Below are positions 25,455-33,409 of a stretch of DNA of 64,000 nucleotides, piece by piece. A program made the position numbers and the translations under genes. The stretch comes from Marinagarivorans cellulosilyticus (lineage in GTDB: Bacteria; Pseudomonadota; Gammaproteobacteria; Pseudomonadales; Cellvibrionaceae), in assembly GCF_021655555.1 (NCBI RefSeq), contig NZ_AP023086.1, positions 4,494,685 to 4,558,684 on the forward strand, written 5' to 3'. Within the stretch, counting starts at the first letter, position 1, and each line of letters opens with the position of its first letter. Below the pieces are notes generated by a model. The model made no database searches. It worked only from the letters and a program-made list of their open reading frames with translations, and had not been told where the DNA came from.

Positions 25455-25822
25455 CACGCCTATAGGCCTAGCTGCCCCAAAACGCCTTTAAAAATGCATC
25501 GTGACAAAGCCTCTGAGCCTGCGTAATTAAACCAAACTTGCGCATAAGCTCTTTTTTGGCGCATAAAAACCCTAAATATTATGCATGAGGATTGCGCAGC
25601 TTAGGGGCTGATATGATGAGCAAGAAGCAAAAAGAGCAATGGTTACGGGTATCGACGCTACGCGCTGAGGCCCCGGAAGGTATGAGTATACAAGCCCTGC
25701 TCGACGCTCTGGCCGCATTAGACACGCCGACTAAGGAAGCCGACTCAAAGACAGTCGCCCCTCCGCGCCTTGCAATCCTGGCTAAAAAAATGGCTCGAAC
25801 AAGGCCTTCTGCACTCGCATAA
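25455..25822 (+). pseudogene. Truncated duplicate of the 17.5-kb Fic gene with its promoter
   Basis: From 25455 the sequence parallels 17250-17690: the same leader (GCCTATAGGCCTAGC), degenerate TGCGCATAA operators, the ATG pair (25613) and ~60 codons nearly identical to the intact gene's DNA-binding-like domain. It diverges at CCTCCGCGCC and stops at 25822, so the Fic domain is gone. It could still produce a ~69-residue DNA-binding-like peptide, but is most simply a broken copy. Confidence 0.85.
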
Positions 25823-25942
25823 AACTCGAAAAATAACGCATAATCACTCAGGCTTCTCGCAAGCAAAAATACTCAAAAGCTTGCGACAGCAATCAATGCT
25901 TGAACATAGTTACAGTGGCACTAATGAGCTGCACCTGAAATA

Positions 25943-26509
25943 TTAAGGGTAATCCAAAGGTTCATAAAGCTCAAACGCTAAGCCATTCCAGAATATATAA
26001 GTGTCAATCCCTGCCTCAGTGGGAATAACAATTACATCACCCTTGGCTCTTTCGCTCACAACAGCTTCCTCAATTAAGCCGATGTTTTTATGCTGGATAA
26101 TTTTAGCTGACAGGGCCGCATCAGCATCCAAAACGGACGTATCATTTGTATCATAAATAAGGAAATTACCTAAGTCAGCGCCATAAGAAACACCAATCGC
26201 GCGAAGGGAGCCATGCGTAACCTCTGCATATTCCGGCCATAAATTCACAGGTGTAACGCCAGACAAAGGCACATTTGAGTTTCGACGCCCCCAAAACATT
26301 TTATCTACAAGACCATCTCCATTTAAGTCGGCCTTGGTGGGTAAAGTGCTAGATTCTTCAGTGTTATTGAGTATTTTTTCAAACTCGAAAGAAGCGGGCG
26401 GACTTTGACTTGTGACCGGCACATCAGTTAGAGGGGCTTGCCCCTCTGAGCAATTAATCAGAATTAATAGCGAGACAATAAGCGTTAGGGATTGTTTAAT
26501 TTTAAGCAC
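25943..26509 (-). CDS. Lipoprotein, probable partner of the M23 peptidase
   Basis: 188 residues, GTG start 3 nt after the upstream stop. The signal ends in LLILINC (Cys20). Mature protein: a Pro/Ser/Thr-rich linker, then ADLNGDGLVDKMFW, an EF-hand-like Ca-binding loop as in FG-GAP/VCBS or dockerin modules, and a beta-rich domain ending in FELYEPLDYP. It is co-transcribed behind a signal-less peptidoglycan hydrolase, the arrangement of a periplasmic immunity protein for a secreted cell-wall effector. This role is inferred from organisation only. Confidence 0.75.
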   Translation of the reverse strand: MLKIKQSLTLIVSLLILINCSEGQAPLTDVPVTSQSPPASFEFEKILNNTEESSTLPTKADLNGDGLVDKMFWGRRNSNVPLSGVTPVNLWPEYAEVTHGSLRAIGVSYGADLGNFLIYDTNDTSVLDADAALSAKIIQHKNIGLIEEAVVSERAKGDVIVIPTEAGIDTYIFWNGLAFELYEPLDYP

Positions 26510-26512
26510 AGT

Positions 26513-27298
26513 CTATTCAGCCTTATCCAAAATCGGGGTTGGATCAATTAAATCATTTCTTCGCATAAATGGAGGATTGCTTCGATTGGTTAAGCCTCCC
26601 TCCGACTTACCCGAATATAGTTCCAAGTGAAGCATCGACATATTAAGCCCCCGAAGTTTACCAACATAACCTATTAGGTCTCCGCGCTTAACGGTGCTAC
26701 CAACTTCAAATTTTGGCCCCGCCCCTCCCAACTCACCATACCTTGCAACAAAATCGTCATGCTTAACCTCCAAAGCGAAGGTACCCAAGTAAAAGGCATA
26801 ACGAGGTTTCAAAATAACTCCGTCTGCCATTGCATATATAGCTGTTCCAATAGGAGCGTATAAGTCACACCCAGCGTGCTTGCGGCCCTTAGAGCGACTA
26901 CCTCCAAAAGCTCTCATTCCCTCTTTGTAGGATTGAGTTGGGCGGGATGATAATGGGAATTTATGAGGTCTGGGTAACTTGGGTTTGAAGTACTCGGTTT
27001 CAATCTGGGGAAATCTGAACGAGTTCTTTTCTTTAGGCTGCGCTGCACGCTTTAGATTCAACTGCCTAAGCGTATTCCCTCCCGGATCGACTCGGCCATC
27101 CGGCTTCGCCATCGACATAACATTATTCTGAAACGCCTCAATTAGAGAAACCGTCATCGGCCCAATTTTACCATCAACTTTCAGCAGTGAGACTGGGCCC
27201 ATGACATGAGCACAACAGTTGAGAAGTAACTGCGTTACGCAGACGTCCTGATAGGCGTTCACACCACCTTTGCCGACAGATTGAGTTAATCGCTCCAT
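26513..27298 (-). CDS. Peptidoglycan-binding M23 metallopeptidase without signal peptide
   Basis: 261 residues. Residues 5-80 form a peptidoglycan-binding-like domain (VDGKIGPMTVSLIEAFQ). Residues 115-250 form an M23 LytM-like peptidase with zinc motif HAGCD near 140 and a second motif LHLEL near 222, where the usual HxH appears as MLHLE. No secretion signal is visible, although the substrate lies in the periplasm, and a lipoprotein gene follows directly. Together this suggests a type VI secretion-type cell-wall effector with immunity gene, but no vgrG, PAAR or tss gene is in the window. Confidence 0.8.
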   Translation of the reverse strand: MERLTQSVGKGGVNAYQDVCVTQLLLNCCAHVMGPVSLLKVDGKIGPMTVSLIEAFQNNVMSMAKPDGRVDPGGNTLRQLNLKRAAQPKEKNSFRFPQIETEYFKPKLPRPHKFPLSSRPTQSYKEGMRAFGGSRSKGRKHAGCDLYAPIGTAIYAMADGVILKPRYAFYLGTFALEVKHDDFVARYGELGGAGPKFEVGSTVKRGDLIGYVGKLRGLNMSMLHLELYSGKSEGGLTNRSNPPFMRRNDLIDPTPILDKAE

Positions 27299-27515
27299 TA
27301 ATTTATTCCTTATTTTTTATCCAATCCTAAAGCGTGGGCCAAATTAATTACTTTGGACGCGCACTTCCCTAGCGCACATTCTGCCTTCTATTGAATTTTT
27401 TATCTATAGCCAGCCTTTCCAATATGAAGCGCTCCTGAAGCGCATGCGTGTTTCCAACGTGAAATGATCCTAAAACGGTGCATGCAGCCACCATGATGGG
27501 TAAATGAGAACCATC

Positions 27516-27899
27516 ATGACTTTCAAACAACTCAAGACTCCTGCCGAGCTGGAGCGATTTCTTAACGGTAGCCAAGCCTGTAGCTATGAGGTGCTCAGCG
27601 ATAAAGATGAGCGCTATAAATGGGTACAGAAGACATTAGTGCAGTTCCATTACATGACGCTCGGTAAGCGATACAAGGGTAATGTGGCCCATTTCCTTTG
27701 CCGGATCAGCGGCTACTCTAGACCGCAAATTAAGCGATTGATCAAGTAATACGCTGAGACAGGCCAGTGTCGTCGCCGGCAGCGCACTACAAAGGGTTTT
27801 ACTTGCCAGTACACGGAAGCCGACATTCGATTATTAGCGCAGATAGATAGCTTGCACGAATCGCCCTGTGGTGCCGTCGTCAAGAAAGAAAATATATAA
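27516..27899 (+). pseudogene. N-terminal remnant of an integrase-type (rve) transposase
   Basis: The N-terminal DNA-binding part is recognisable (MTFKQLKTPAELERFLNG, YKWVQKTLVQFHYMTLGKR, SGYSRPQIKRLIK). An in-frame TAA at 27747 interrupts it, and the same frame continues (YAETGQCRRRQRTTKGF, EADIRLLAQIDSLHE) up to GAVVKKENI. There it breaks off at the inverted repeat R6. The whole catalytic domain is missing. This is the only transposase trace seen in the window. Confidence 0.8.
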
Positions 27900-28110
27900 C
27901 TATTCAGCCACGCTCAAATAGGTCGGCAAACTGATCATCTTCTGGGCCGCTCAAGCCATCTACGACTTTGCGCTCCTGTAAAGTCTACCCCCACGCATCC
28001 TTGCTGGGGCTGGTCGCTATGCAAGCGTTCCAGACGCCTGAATACCCAGAAAACAATCAATTTGCCTTTAGAGCGACCATTATTTCGCACCCACCTAAAT
28101 AGTTACGAAA
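27900..28110. repeat. Right arm of the R6 inverted repeat pair
   Basis: Reverse-complement counterpart of 23920-24094, directly abutting the transposase remnant. Conserved blocks include CCTGTAAAGTCTACCCCCAC and GCTGGGGCTGGTCGCTATGC. The single GTGGCTGAAT unit at its inner end marks where the 9-bp array expanded in the other arm. Confidence 0.75.
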
Positions 28111-28170
28111 ATATTTACAAATAAAAACTCTAAACTCGTGACCAGGTGGGTTGACCACTACAGTAGCGAT

Positions 28171-28235
28171 TGAGCCGAATAGAGGCTATGATTCGGCTCA
28201 ACATATGAGCCAAATAATAGCCTCTATTCGGCTCA
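28171..28235. promoter_or_regulatory. Large palindromic operator before Fic gene
   Basis: A perfect 19-bp inverted repeat, TGAGCCGAATAGAGGCTAT and its complement (28171-28189 and 28217-28235), encloses a second palindrome GGCTCA-N5-TGAGCC. Four TGAGCC half-sites thus lie within 65 bp, ending 25 bp before the Fic start. Likely autoregulation by the Fic protein's C-terminal winged helix, as an inference from position. Confidence 0.65.
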
Positions 28236-28260
28236 CCACCCCATAATACGGTGCAACACC

Positions 28261-29421
28261 ATGCAATATATCTGGCAAAATTCGCGTTGGCAGCAACATG
28301 ATGCACCCGCATTTGAGTGGGACGGCTCCGCGCTTACCCCTTCACTAGAGCGCGTGCGCTTAAAGCAAGGCCAGTTATTAGAGCAATCAGGCAGGCTATC
28401 GGCTGAAAACAAAGCCGCGCAATTGGATGCTCTGATACAAACCGCCCTACGCACCAGTGAAATAGAAGGTGAAACACTGAATGCCGCTTCGGTGCGCTCT
28501 TCGGTTGTACGGCACCTAGGGTTAGAACAGGCCGGTATTGCAGCCAGCAAAGAGCCTATGTTTTCGGGCACGCCGCAAACTGAAGCACTGGTAAAGCTTT
28601 TAATAGAGGCGACCACCAATATCAGCCAACCGCTAAGTTTAGCGACACTGTGCCAATGGCAGGCAGATCTCTTCCCAGAAATACCACGATACCAAAGCAT
28701 TATTGTGGGCGAGTTACGGGGTGAGACCCCCATGCAGGTGGTATCCGGCCGAATAGATAAGCCTACCATCCATTTTGAGGCGCCACCTAGGCATGTACTC
28801 AATGGTGAAGTCGAACGCTTTGTGAACTGGTTTAATAACCCACCCACTCAACTAGACCCACTGCTGCGCGCAGCCATTGCGCACTTATGGCTTATCACGC
28901 TACACCCATTCGACGATGGCAATGGCCGTGTTACTCGCGCGTTAACCGATCAGGCACTTGCGCAAGCCGAAAGTAGCAGCATTCGCTTTTACTCTTTAAG
29001 CGCCGCCATTATGGCCCGCCGTAAAGAATACTATGCGCAGCTAGAGCAAGCACAAAAAGGGAATATGGATATCACCACGTGGCTACAATGGTTTTTATCA
29101 GTATTGGACGACGCCATAACAGATGGCCTCAAAAGGTTTGAGCGCGTATTAAATAAAACGCGTTTCTGGCAAGCGCATGCACAAACCGTATTAAGCGCGC
29201 GCGAAATTAAGGTACTTAATCGCCTGCTAGACAATCAGGGGGAAGAGTTTTTACAGGGTATTAATGCCAGTAAATACCAAGCGTTAGCCAAAGTGAGTAA
29301 AGCCACTGCCACTCGCGAACTGGCAGGCTTAGTAAAAAAGAACTGCCTAATCAAACTAGCCGGCGGAGGCCGAAGCACACGTTATACTTTAGCAGTTATT
29401 ACCCCAGTTGCGATTCTATAA
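28261..29421 (+). CDS. Fic family protein (DUF4172 N-terminus, C-terminal winged helix)
   Basis: 386 residues. The N-terminal DUF4172-like region begins YIWQNSRWQQ. The inhibitory motif TSEIEG lies near residue 74, and the catalytic motif HPFDDGNGRVTR near residue 216 is complete, so AMPylation activity is expected, held in check by the internal helix (class II). The C-terminal ~80 residues form a winged-helix-like module (SKATATRELAGLVKKNCLI, GRSTRYTL). A palindromic operator array precedes the gene, suggesting self-regulation. The target is unknown. Confidence 0.9.
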   Translation: MQYIWQNSRWQQHDAPAFEWDGSALTPSLERVRLKQGQLLEQSGRLSAENKAAQLDALIQTALRTSEIEGETLNAASVRSSVVRHLGLEQAGIAASKEPMFSGTPQTEALVKLLIEATTNISQPLSLATLCQWQADLFPEIPRYQSIIVGELRGETPMQVVSGRIDKPTIHFEAPPRHVLNGEVERFVNWFNNPPTQLDPLLRAAIAHLWLITLHPFDDGNGRVTRALTDQALAQAESSSIRFYSLSAAIMARRKEYYAQLEQAQKGNMDITTWLQWFLSVLDDAITDGLKRFERVLNKTRFWQAHAQTVLSAREIKVLNRLLDNQGEEFLQGINASKYQALAKVSKATATRELAGLVKKNCLIKLAGGGRSTRYTLAVITPVAIL

Positions 29422-29514
29422 GCAAAGCAGATAGGCATGTTATTTAATAATAATTTAAGCGCGCTGCTGTTTCTATTAACAAGTTTGATCACTCACTCTG
29501 CGAACTTATAGACG

Positions 29515-29552
29515 AAAAAAAGCGCCAACACTCATCGTGTGGCGCCTTTTTT
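29515..29552. terminator. Bidirectional rho-independent terminator
   Basis: GCGCCA-A-CAC stem with GTG-TGGCGC and loop TCATC is flanked by an A-run on the left and a T6 run on the right, so it can act for the Fic gene (+) and the convergent lipase gene (-). Confidence 0.8.
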
Positions 29553-29573
29553 ATTACACTTATTTTAGTGTAA

Positions 29574-30779
29574 TTAAGCGTTTATAGCTCTTACAGCTCG
29601 CCTTGCTTCCCCATGAGATTTTTCAATCAATTGCTCTAAAGCTCTTTTCATAAAAGATTGGCTCAATGTTTCCCTGACGACATTCGTTGCCCAACCAAGT
29701 ACTTGCATAATCTTGCGCATTAATCGCTCAACCCAATATCCAATATTGCGCGCCGGCGCTGCACCGCCGGTTGGGCCATTTTTGTCATCGGGCCCACCCA
29801 TATCAAAGCCTTGTTTTAATAAAGCGGCAATATTATCGGCCAGCGTTACCGCACCAATAAATGCGGCTTGAAGTTTTGCCAACGAGAAGCCCACTATTTT
29901 ACGCAAGATATAAAACAAAGCAGAGCTAATCCACGTCCAAGTACTGGTGGCAGAGGGTTCCACTTTAACATTGGACTCTAACCACTGTTGCATCTGCGCC
30001 TCGGTTGGCTCATGAACCCCCGTGGGCGACAGAGTTTCCCACGATTTTCCCTTAGCATTTACCGACTTAATGTAATTATCCATGAAGTGGTCTGTTGGCC
30101 AGATAATGGGCTTGGTATGAATGAAATAGGCCATATTGCCGAAGGGAGCATGACAAAAAGGAAAAATAGGAATCATCGGCACGGGGTCACTTTCGTGGTA
30201 TACCCTAAAAATATTTTGTTTTTGGATTTTGTCCGTATGGGTTTTGGCAAAAAAGTGTGTGGCTGGGCGTGGTGCGCCAAAGGTGTAAACCTTGGCCGCA
30301 CCACTTCTTTGTGTGTGATTTACCCAGTCAGCCGCTAAGGTTGCAATTGCTCCGCCTAAGCTGTGACCAACACAGTGGACAATTCTTGGCTTTTGCCCAC
30401 TTAAGCTATTAAAGAACGTCTCTAGCTGAGGAATCATACTTTAAAATATGTGATTAAAACCGATATGCACAGGCTTACCCGATATGCCAATTTCTAAGCC
30501 TATTCTGGCATTACTAATCCAGTCGGCGCCGTAGTTAGCAAATGTTGAGCCTCTAAATACCAAAAACACATCATTCTCATATATACCCGCGCCCGTAGCA
30601 CAAGCACCAAAACCATCTTTAGTGTTGATAAGCCTAGATCCGACGGTAGCTTGTAGGGTTTGGGCCTTCTCGGTTGAGAATGACGCATCTCCGAAGAAAA
30701 GGTCAGAGGTTCGCTCGTTTTGAACCGCGTATACTAAAGCGGCTAATTTGGCTGCTTTAGATGGAGGGACTGTTGCCAT
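29574..30779 (-). pseudogene. Class-3 lipase, interrupted by one in-frame stop
   Basis: Two frames in the same phase join across a single TAA (30441-30443, codon 113): ...HIGFNHIF then SMIPQLETFF. Class-3 lipases are usually continuous here, and a CAA-to-TAA change would explain it. The nucleophile elbow GHSLGG lies in the second part (near residue 137), followed by a C-terminal region with hydrophobic stretches (LAKLQAAFIGAVTLADNIAALL). No signal peptide; a lipoprotein gene lies 1 nt upstream in the operon. This fits a secreted lipase effector with its partner, now probably inactive. The part from ATG 30437 lacks the N-terminal strands. Confidence 0.8.
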
Positions 30780-30780
30780 A

Positions 30781-31284
30781 TTATATCTTCCTTAATGATT
30801 TCCATGTGCATTTTGTACTGATGACTCCAGCACGTTCACTGTACCTTGTTTTCTGATTGTTGATGTCACAAACAAGCCCAATTGTTTCACTGGCCGGATG
30901 TCTTTCGGCGAATAGGCCTGGCTCCCGTTTTGCAGCCGACCAAATAGTATCTTTAACCCCATTAATAAATACATCGACAAATTGTGAAACAGCAAATTCA
31001 GTCATTGGCCCTAATGTCATGGTGTCTTTTATCACGGGCAAATCAAACTCACCCGTTGATGCTGTTTGATGCTTGTAGATGCGCTCTTCCCCGCCCGGCA
31101 TTACAATAACCACTTCGATATCGACATTGGCTAACGGCTGCCCCCCTTTCAGAAGCACCCCTTTTAAAGGCGACATGAGAACAACTTCTTTTTTGAAAGG
31201 GTTAAGCGATGGTATAGACATGCAGGCTCCTGAAACGCTAGCAAACAATAGTGTCAGAAGGGTGGCTTTGAGAATGGTCTTCAT
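30781..31284 (-). CDS. Lipoprotein (DUF6795-like), partner of the lipase gene
   Basis: 167 residues, GGAGGG before the ATG. The signal ends in VSGAC (Cys21). The mature part starts with an Ig/carboxypeptidase-regulatory-like fold (KGVLLKGGQPLANVDIEVVI, TASTGEFDLP), resembling DUF6795 proteins. Two late Cys (GLVCDINN, STKCTW) may form a disulfide. It lies directly upstream of the lipase gene with 1 nt spacing. A protective or delivery role is inferred. Confidence 0.75.
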   Translation of the reverse strand: MKTILKATLLTLLFASVSGACMSIPSLNPFKKEVVLMSPLKGVLLKGGQPLANVDIEVVIVMPGGEERIYKHQTASTGEFDLPVIKDTMTLGPMTEFAVSQFVDVFINGVKDTIWSAAKREPGLFAERHPASETIGLVCDINNQKTRYSERAGVISTKCTWKSLRKI

Positions 31285-31648
31285 TATCCCTCCTATGGAT
31301 CAAAAACGCTGTAATACCCTGCCCTAGGTAAAAAGCTCTGTGATTGGATTGGCACATGCTAGCTAAAATCAAAAGGCATGCCAATGGTGTAACGCCAGGT
31401 TATGCCCCCATAGGCTACTCATTATGACAAAACACTTGCTCGAGCAACCGTGGCAGATAGGCTTCTTGGCGCCAAAGTCAGGTCCCTAAACTTGCTCTCT
31501 CGTTGAGAGCGTCGCGGGCTGAAAGCAGGCATAAAAACAACCGATGTGCCGAGATATTAGACCAGAACTAGCACGCCCCACATTCTAAATTCCAGCCCTT
31601 TATTCCCTAGGTGGCATGTACGTAGGCAAAGTAAAAACATTTGCCTGT
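31285..31648. other. Intergenic region, no supported gene
   Basis: No frame with good composition. The segment GCTCTCTCGTTGAGAGC is a small hairpin. The region should hold the promoter of the leftward lipoprotein-lipase operon. Confidence 0.4.
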
Positions 31649-31688
31649 CCTTGCCCTCACAAAAAAATGACTATTTTTAGAGGCGCCG
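31649..31688. repeat. MITE end fragment, copy E
   Basis: The last ~40 bp of the element (CTTGCCCTCAC, then ACTATTTTTAGAGGCGCC) are present, 6 bp from the end of the J-domain reading frame. The rest of the element is absent. Confidence 0.7.
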
Positions 31689-31693
31689 TTATA

Positions 31694-32587
31694 TCAATAA
31701 AACAGATCATCCTCTTCGTACTCGAAGTCACGCATTCGCTTAGCCGCCATACGTTCCTGCAAATAAAGTTTCAGCGAAGCGATACTGCTAATATCGACGC
31801 AAATTTGCTGGTATTCATTCGTCAATTCTTTAAGCTGCTTTATAAAACCGCGTACGGCGAGTGACTCTTGCTGCTTATTTTTTCAATAGAACAAGTCATA
31901 ATAAACATGGCCAAACGGGATGGATTCGAGCGCATCAAGTTTTTGCTGTGAAAGCCGCTCAGTCATCACTTTAAGGATTTGGGTTAAATTGACGTAGTCT
32001 TGCTCGGGGAAGTGATCTGGCAAAGCATCGAATGTTTCTGTATAGGTCTGCAAAATATAGGCAATATCTTTGTTTTCTCGCGCCTCGATCAACTGGCACA
32101 TTTGCTGATGTCGCTCCGCCTTTTTAGTTTCGTCCGGTTCTAAATCGGGATGAATTTTTTTGGTAATACGGCGAAAAAGTTTATTGATGCTAGATGCCTT
32201 AAATAATCGATCCAATTCTTTATGCTGTAGCTCGTCCTCGTCAAACAAATCCTCAAAGTCACTACTCTCGTGGCCGAAAAAGTCGTCGCCAGCACCAAAT
32301 TCAGAATCTGCACTATCACCAAATAAGTCTTCGAATAAATCTGCCGCTGGCGCCGCTTCCTCATCCAAGCTATCAGATTCTTCCATCGCCTCCTCAAGCA
32401 CTTTGCGCAACAACTCTTCAAGCTCCTCGGGCGAGTTAGCCTGCCGCGCCTTGTCGCCCAGTTCGCGTAGCTGCGCGATTTGATCCTCATCTACGCCTTC
32501 TTTTGCGAGTTTGCTAAGTTCTTTTTCTTGGCGGTTTTGGCTGTGCTGATTGCAATGTTCGTCGAGTAATACCTCTAACGCAACCAT
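31694..32587 (-). pseudogene. J-domain-like protein, interrupted by an in-frame TGA
   Basis: The first part (235 codons to TGA at 31883-31885) is an acidic protein with a J-domain-like segment around HPD (KKIHPDLEPDE near residue 145). After the TGA the same frame continues for 62 codons with clearly protein-like sequence (QESLAVRGFIKQLKELTNEY, ASLKLYLQERM) to TGA at 31694. I judge the original gene to have been ~297 residues, with a nonsense mutation at codon 235. It forms an operon with the small gene 9 nt upstream. The J-domain suggests a DnaK co-chaperone role; the acidic Asp/Glu-Phe-Phe linker is unusual. Confidence 0.7.
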
Positions 32588-32596
32588 GTCAAAATG

Positions 32597-32920
32597 CTAC
32601 TCGTAGGGGCCATGGCCCAACATGCACATATTGTTATCAATCCAATCGAACAACTCTTCACGCAGGTATTCAGGCAGTGTTTTTTTGCTAAAAAATGGGA
32701 TGATCTTTTTGGTTAATGCGTAGACTTGCTCGTGCTTGCTGATTTCATACTCGTCCACCTCCAGCTTTACACGCGCTATAAGGTCATGCATTTCCTGCTC
32801 GAACTTCGCGTTTTTATTTTTAAAACGCTGATAACGCTCTAAAGCTTGGTTGAACATCATTTCTGGCGTTTGCTGCTTAGCTTTAGCCTTTTTTCTGTTT
32901 TTTCGAACGATTTTATTCAT
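32597..32920 (-). CDS. Small basic protein, operon partner of the J-domain gene
   Basis: 107 residues from ATG at 32920 (MNKIVRKNRKKAKAKQQTP); the frame extends upstream, but the added residues are not conserved-looking. Strongly basic N-terminus, then a helical coiled-coil-like body (MMFNQALERYQRFKNKNAKFEQEMHDLIARVK cut by short loops). Family not recognised. Spacing of 9 nt to the J-domain gene indicates co-transcription. Confidence 0.6.
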   Translation of the reverse strand: MNKIVRKNRKKAKAKQQTPEMMFNQALERYQRFKNKNAKFEQEMHDLIARVKLEVDEYEISKHEQVYALTKKIIPFFSKKTLPEYLREELFDWIDNNMCMLGHGPYE

Positions 32921-33409
32921 TACACCCACATCTTTTCGTTTAAACGGCCAGCATTTTAATCTTTTGCGTATCCGCACAGACACAGGCCATCGCAAGCCCC
33001 GCCACAGTACAACCACAAACCTTAAGCGCGCCATTTTCAATAACGGCTCCGGTTATTGCAAGCACAAGTACAGCAGAGTATGGCGAGGGCAATGTAGAGA
33101 TTGATAGATTCCCCTGATGTGACTAGACATTTTTAATGCACTCAATGCACACCAAGCGTGCGCGCATCTTTTAGGCTCCCCCTGCGGTTTCTAGGTTAAA
33201 CACGATCCCTTTTGGCACAACGGCCGAGTTGCAGTTGGTCTATGCTTTATTTGTGCGGCTTCTGGTACGCCCAGCCGGCTTCTTAAAATAATTGTAGGTC
33301 CATCAGATTTGAGATATTCCCTACCCTTTATCATAAAGTGGCCTATCGAGCGCGGCGGTAGGCCATATTCACCGCCAACACATCTGTGTTAGTAGCAGAG
33401 ATTTTCACG
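32921..33409. other. Divergent intergenic region
   Basis: Lies between the leftward small-protein/J-domain operon and the rightward GGDEF gene and should hold both promoters. No repeat family and no clear operator was recognised. Confidence 0.4.

Noticed and set aside
16719..25600. Integron cassette array with attC sites
   Set aside because: The spacers are repeated and hairpin-rich, but no GTTRRRY/RYYYAAC core pairs at the ends and no integrase were found; units are longer and more mosaic than attC sites.
30437..30779. Two independent genes instead of one interrupted lipase
   Set aside because: The two frames are in the same phase, separated only by TAA-AGT, and together give one ordered class-3 lipase; the second has no ribosome binding site.
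32160..32483. Ser-rich + strand frame
   Set aside because: Antisense to the acidic linker of the J-domain gene; the Ser bias comes from complementing Glu/Asp codons.
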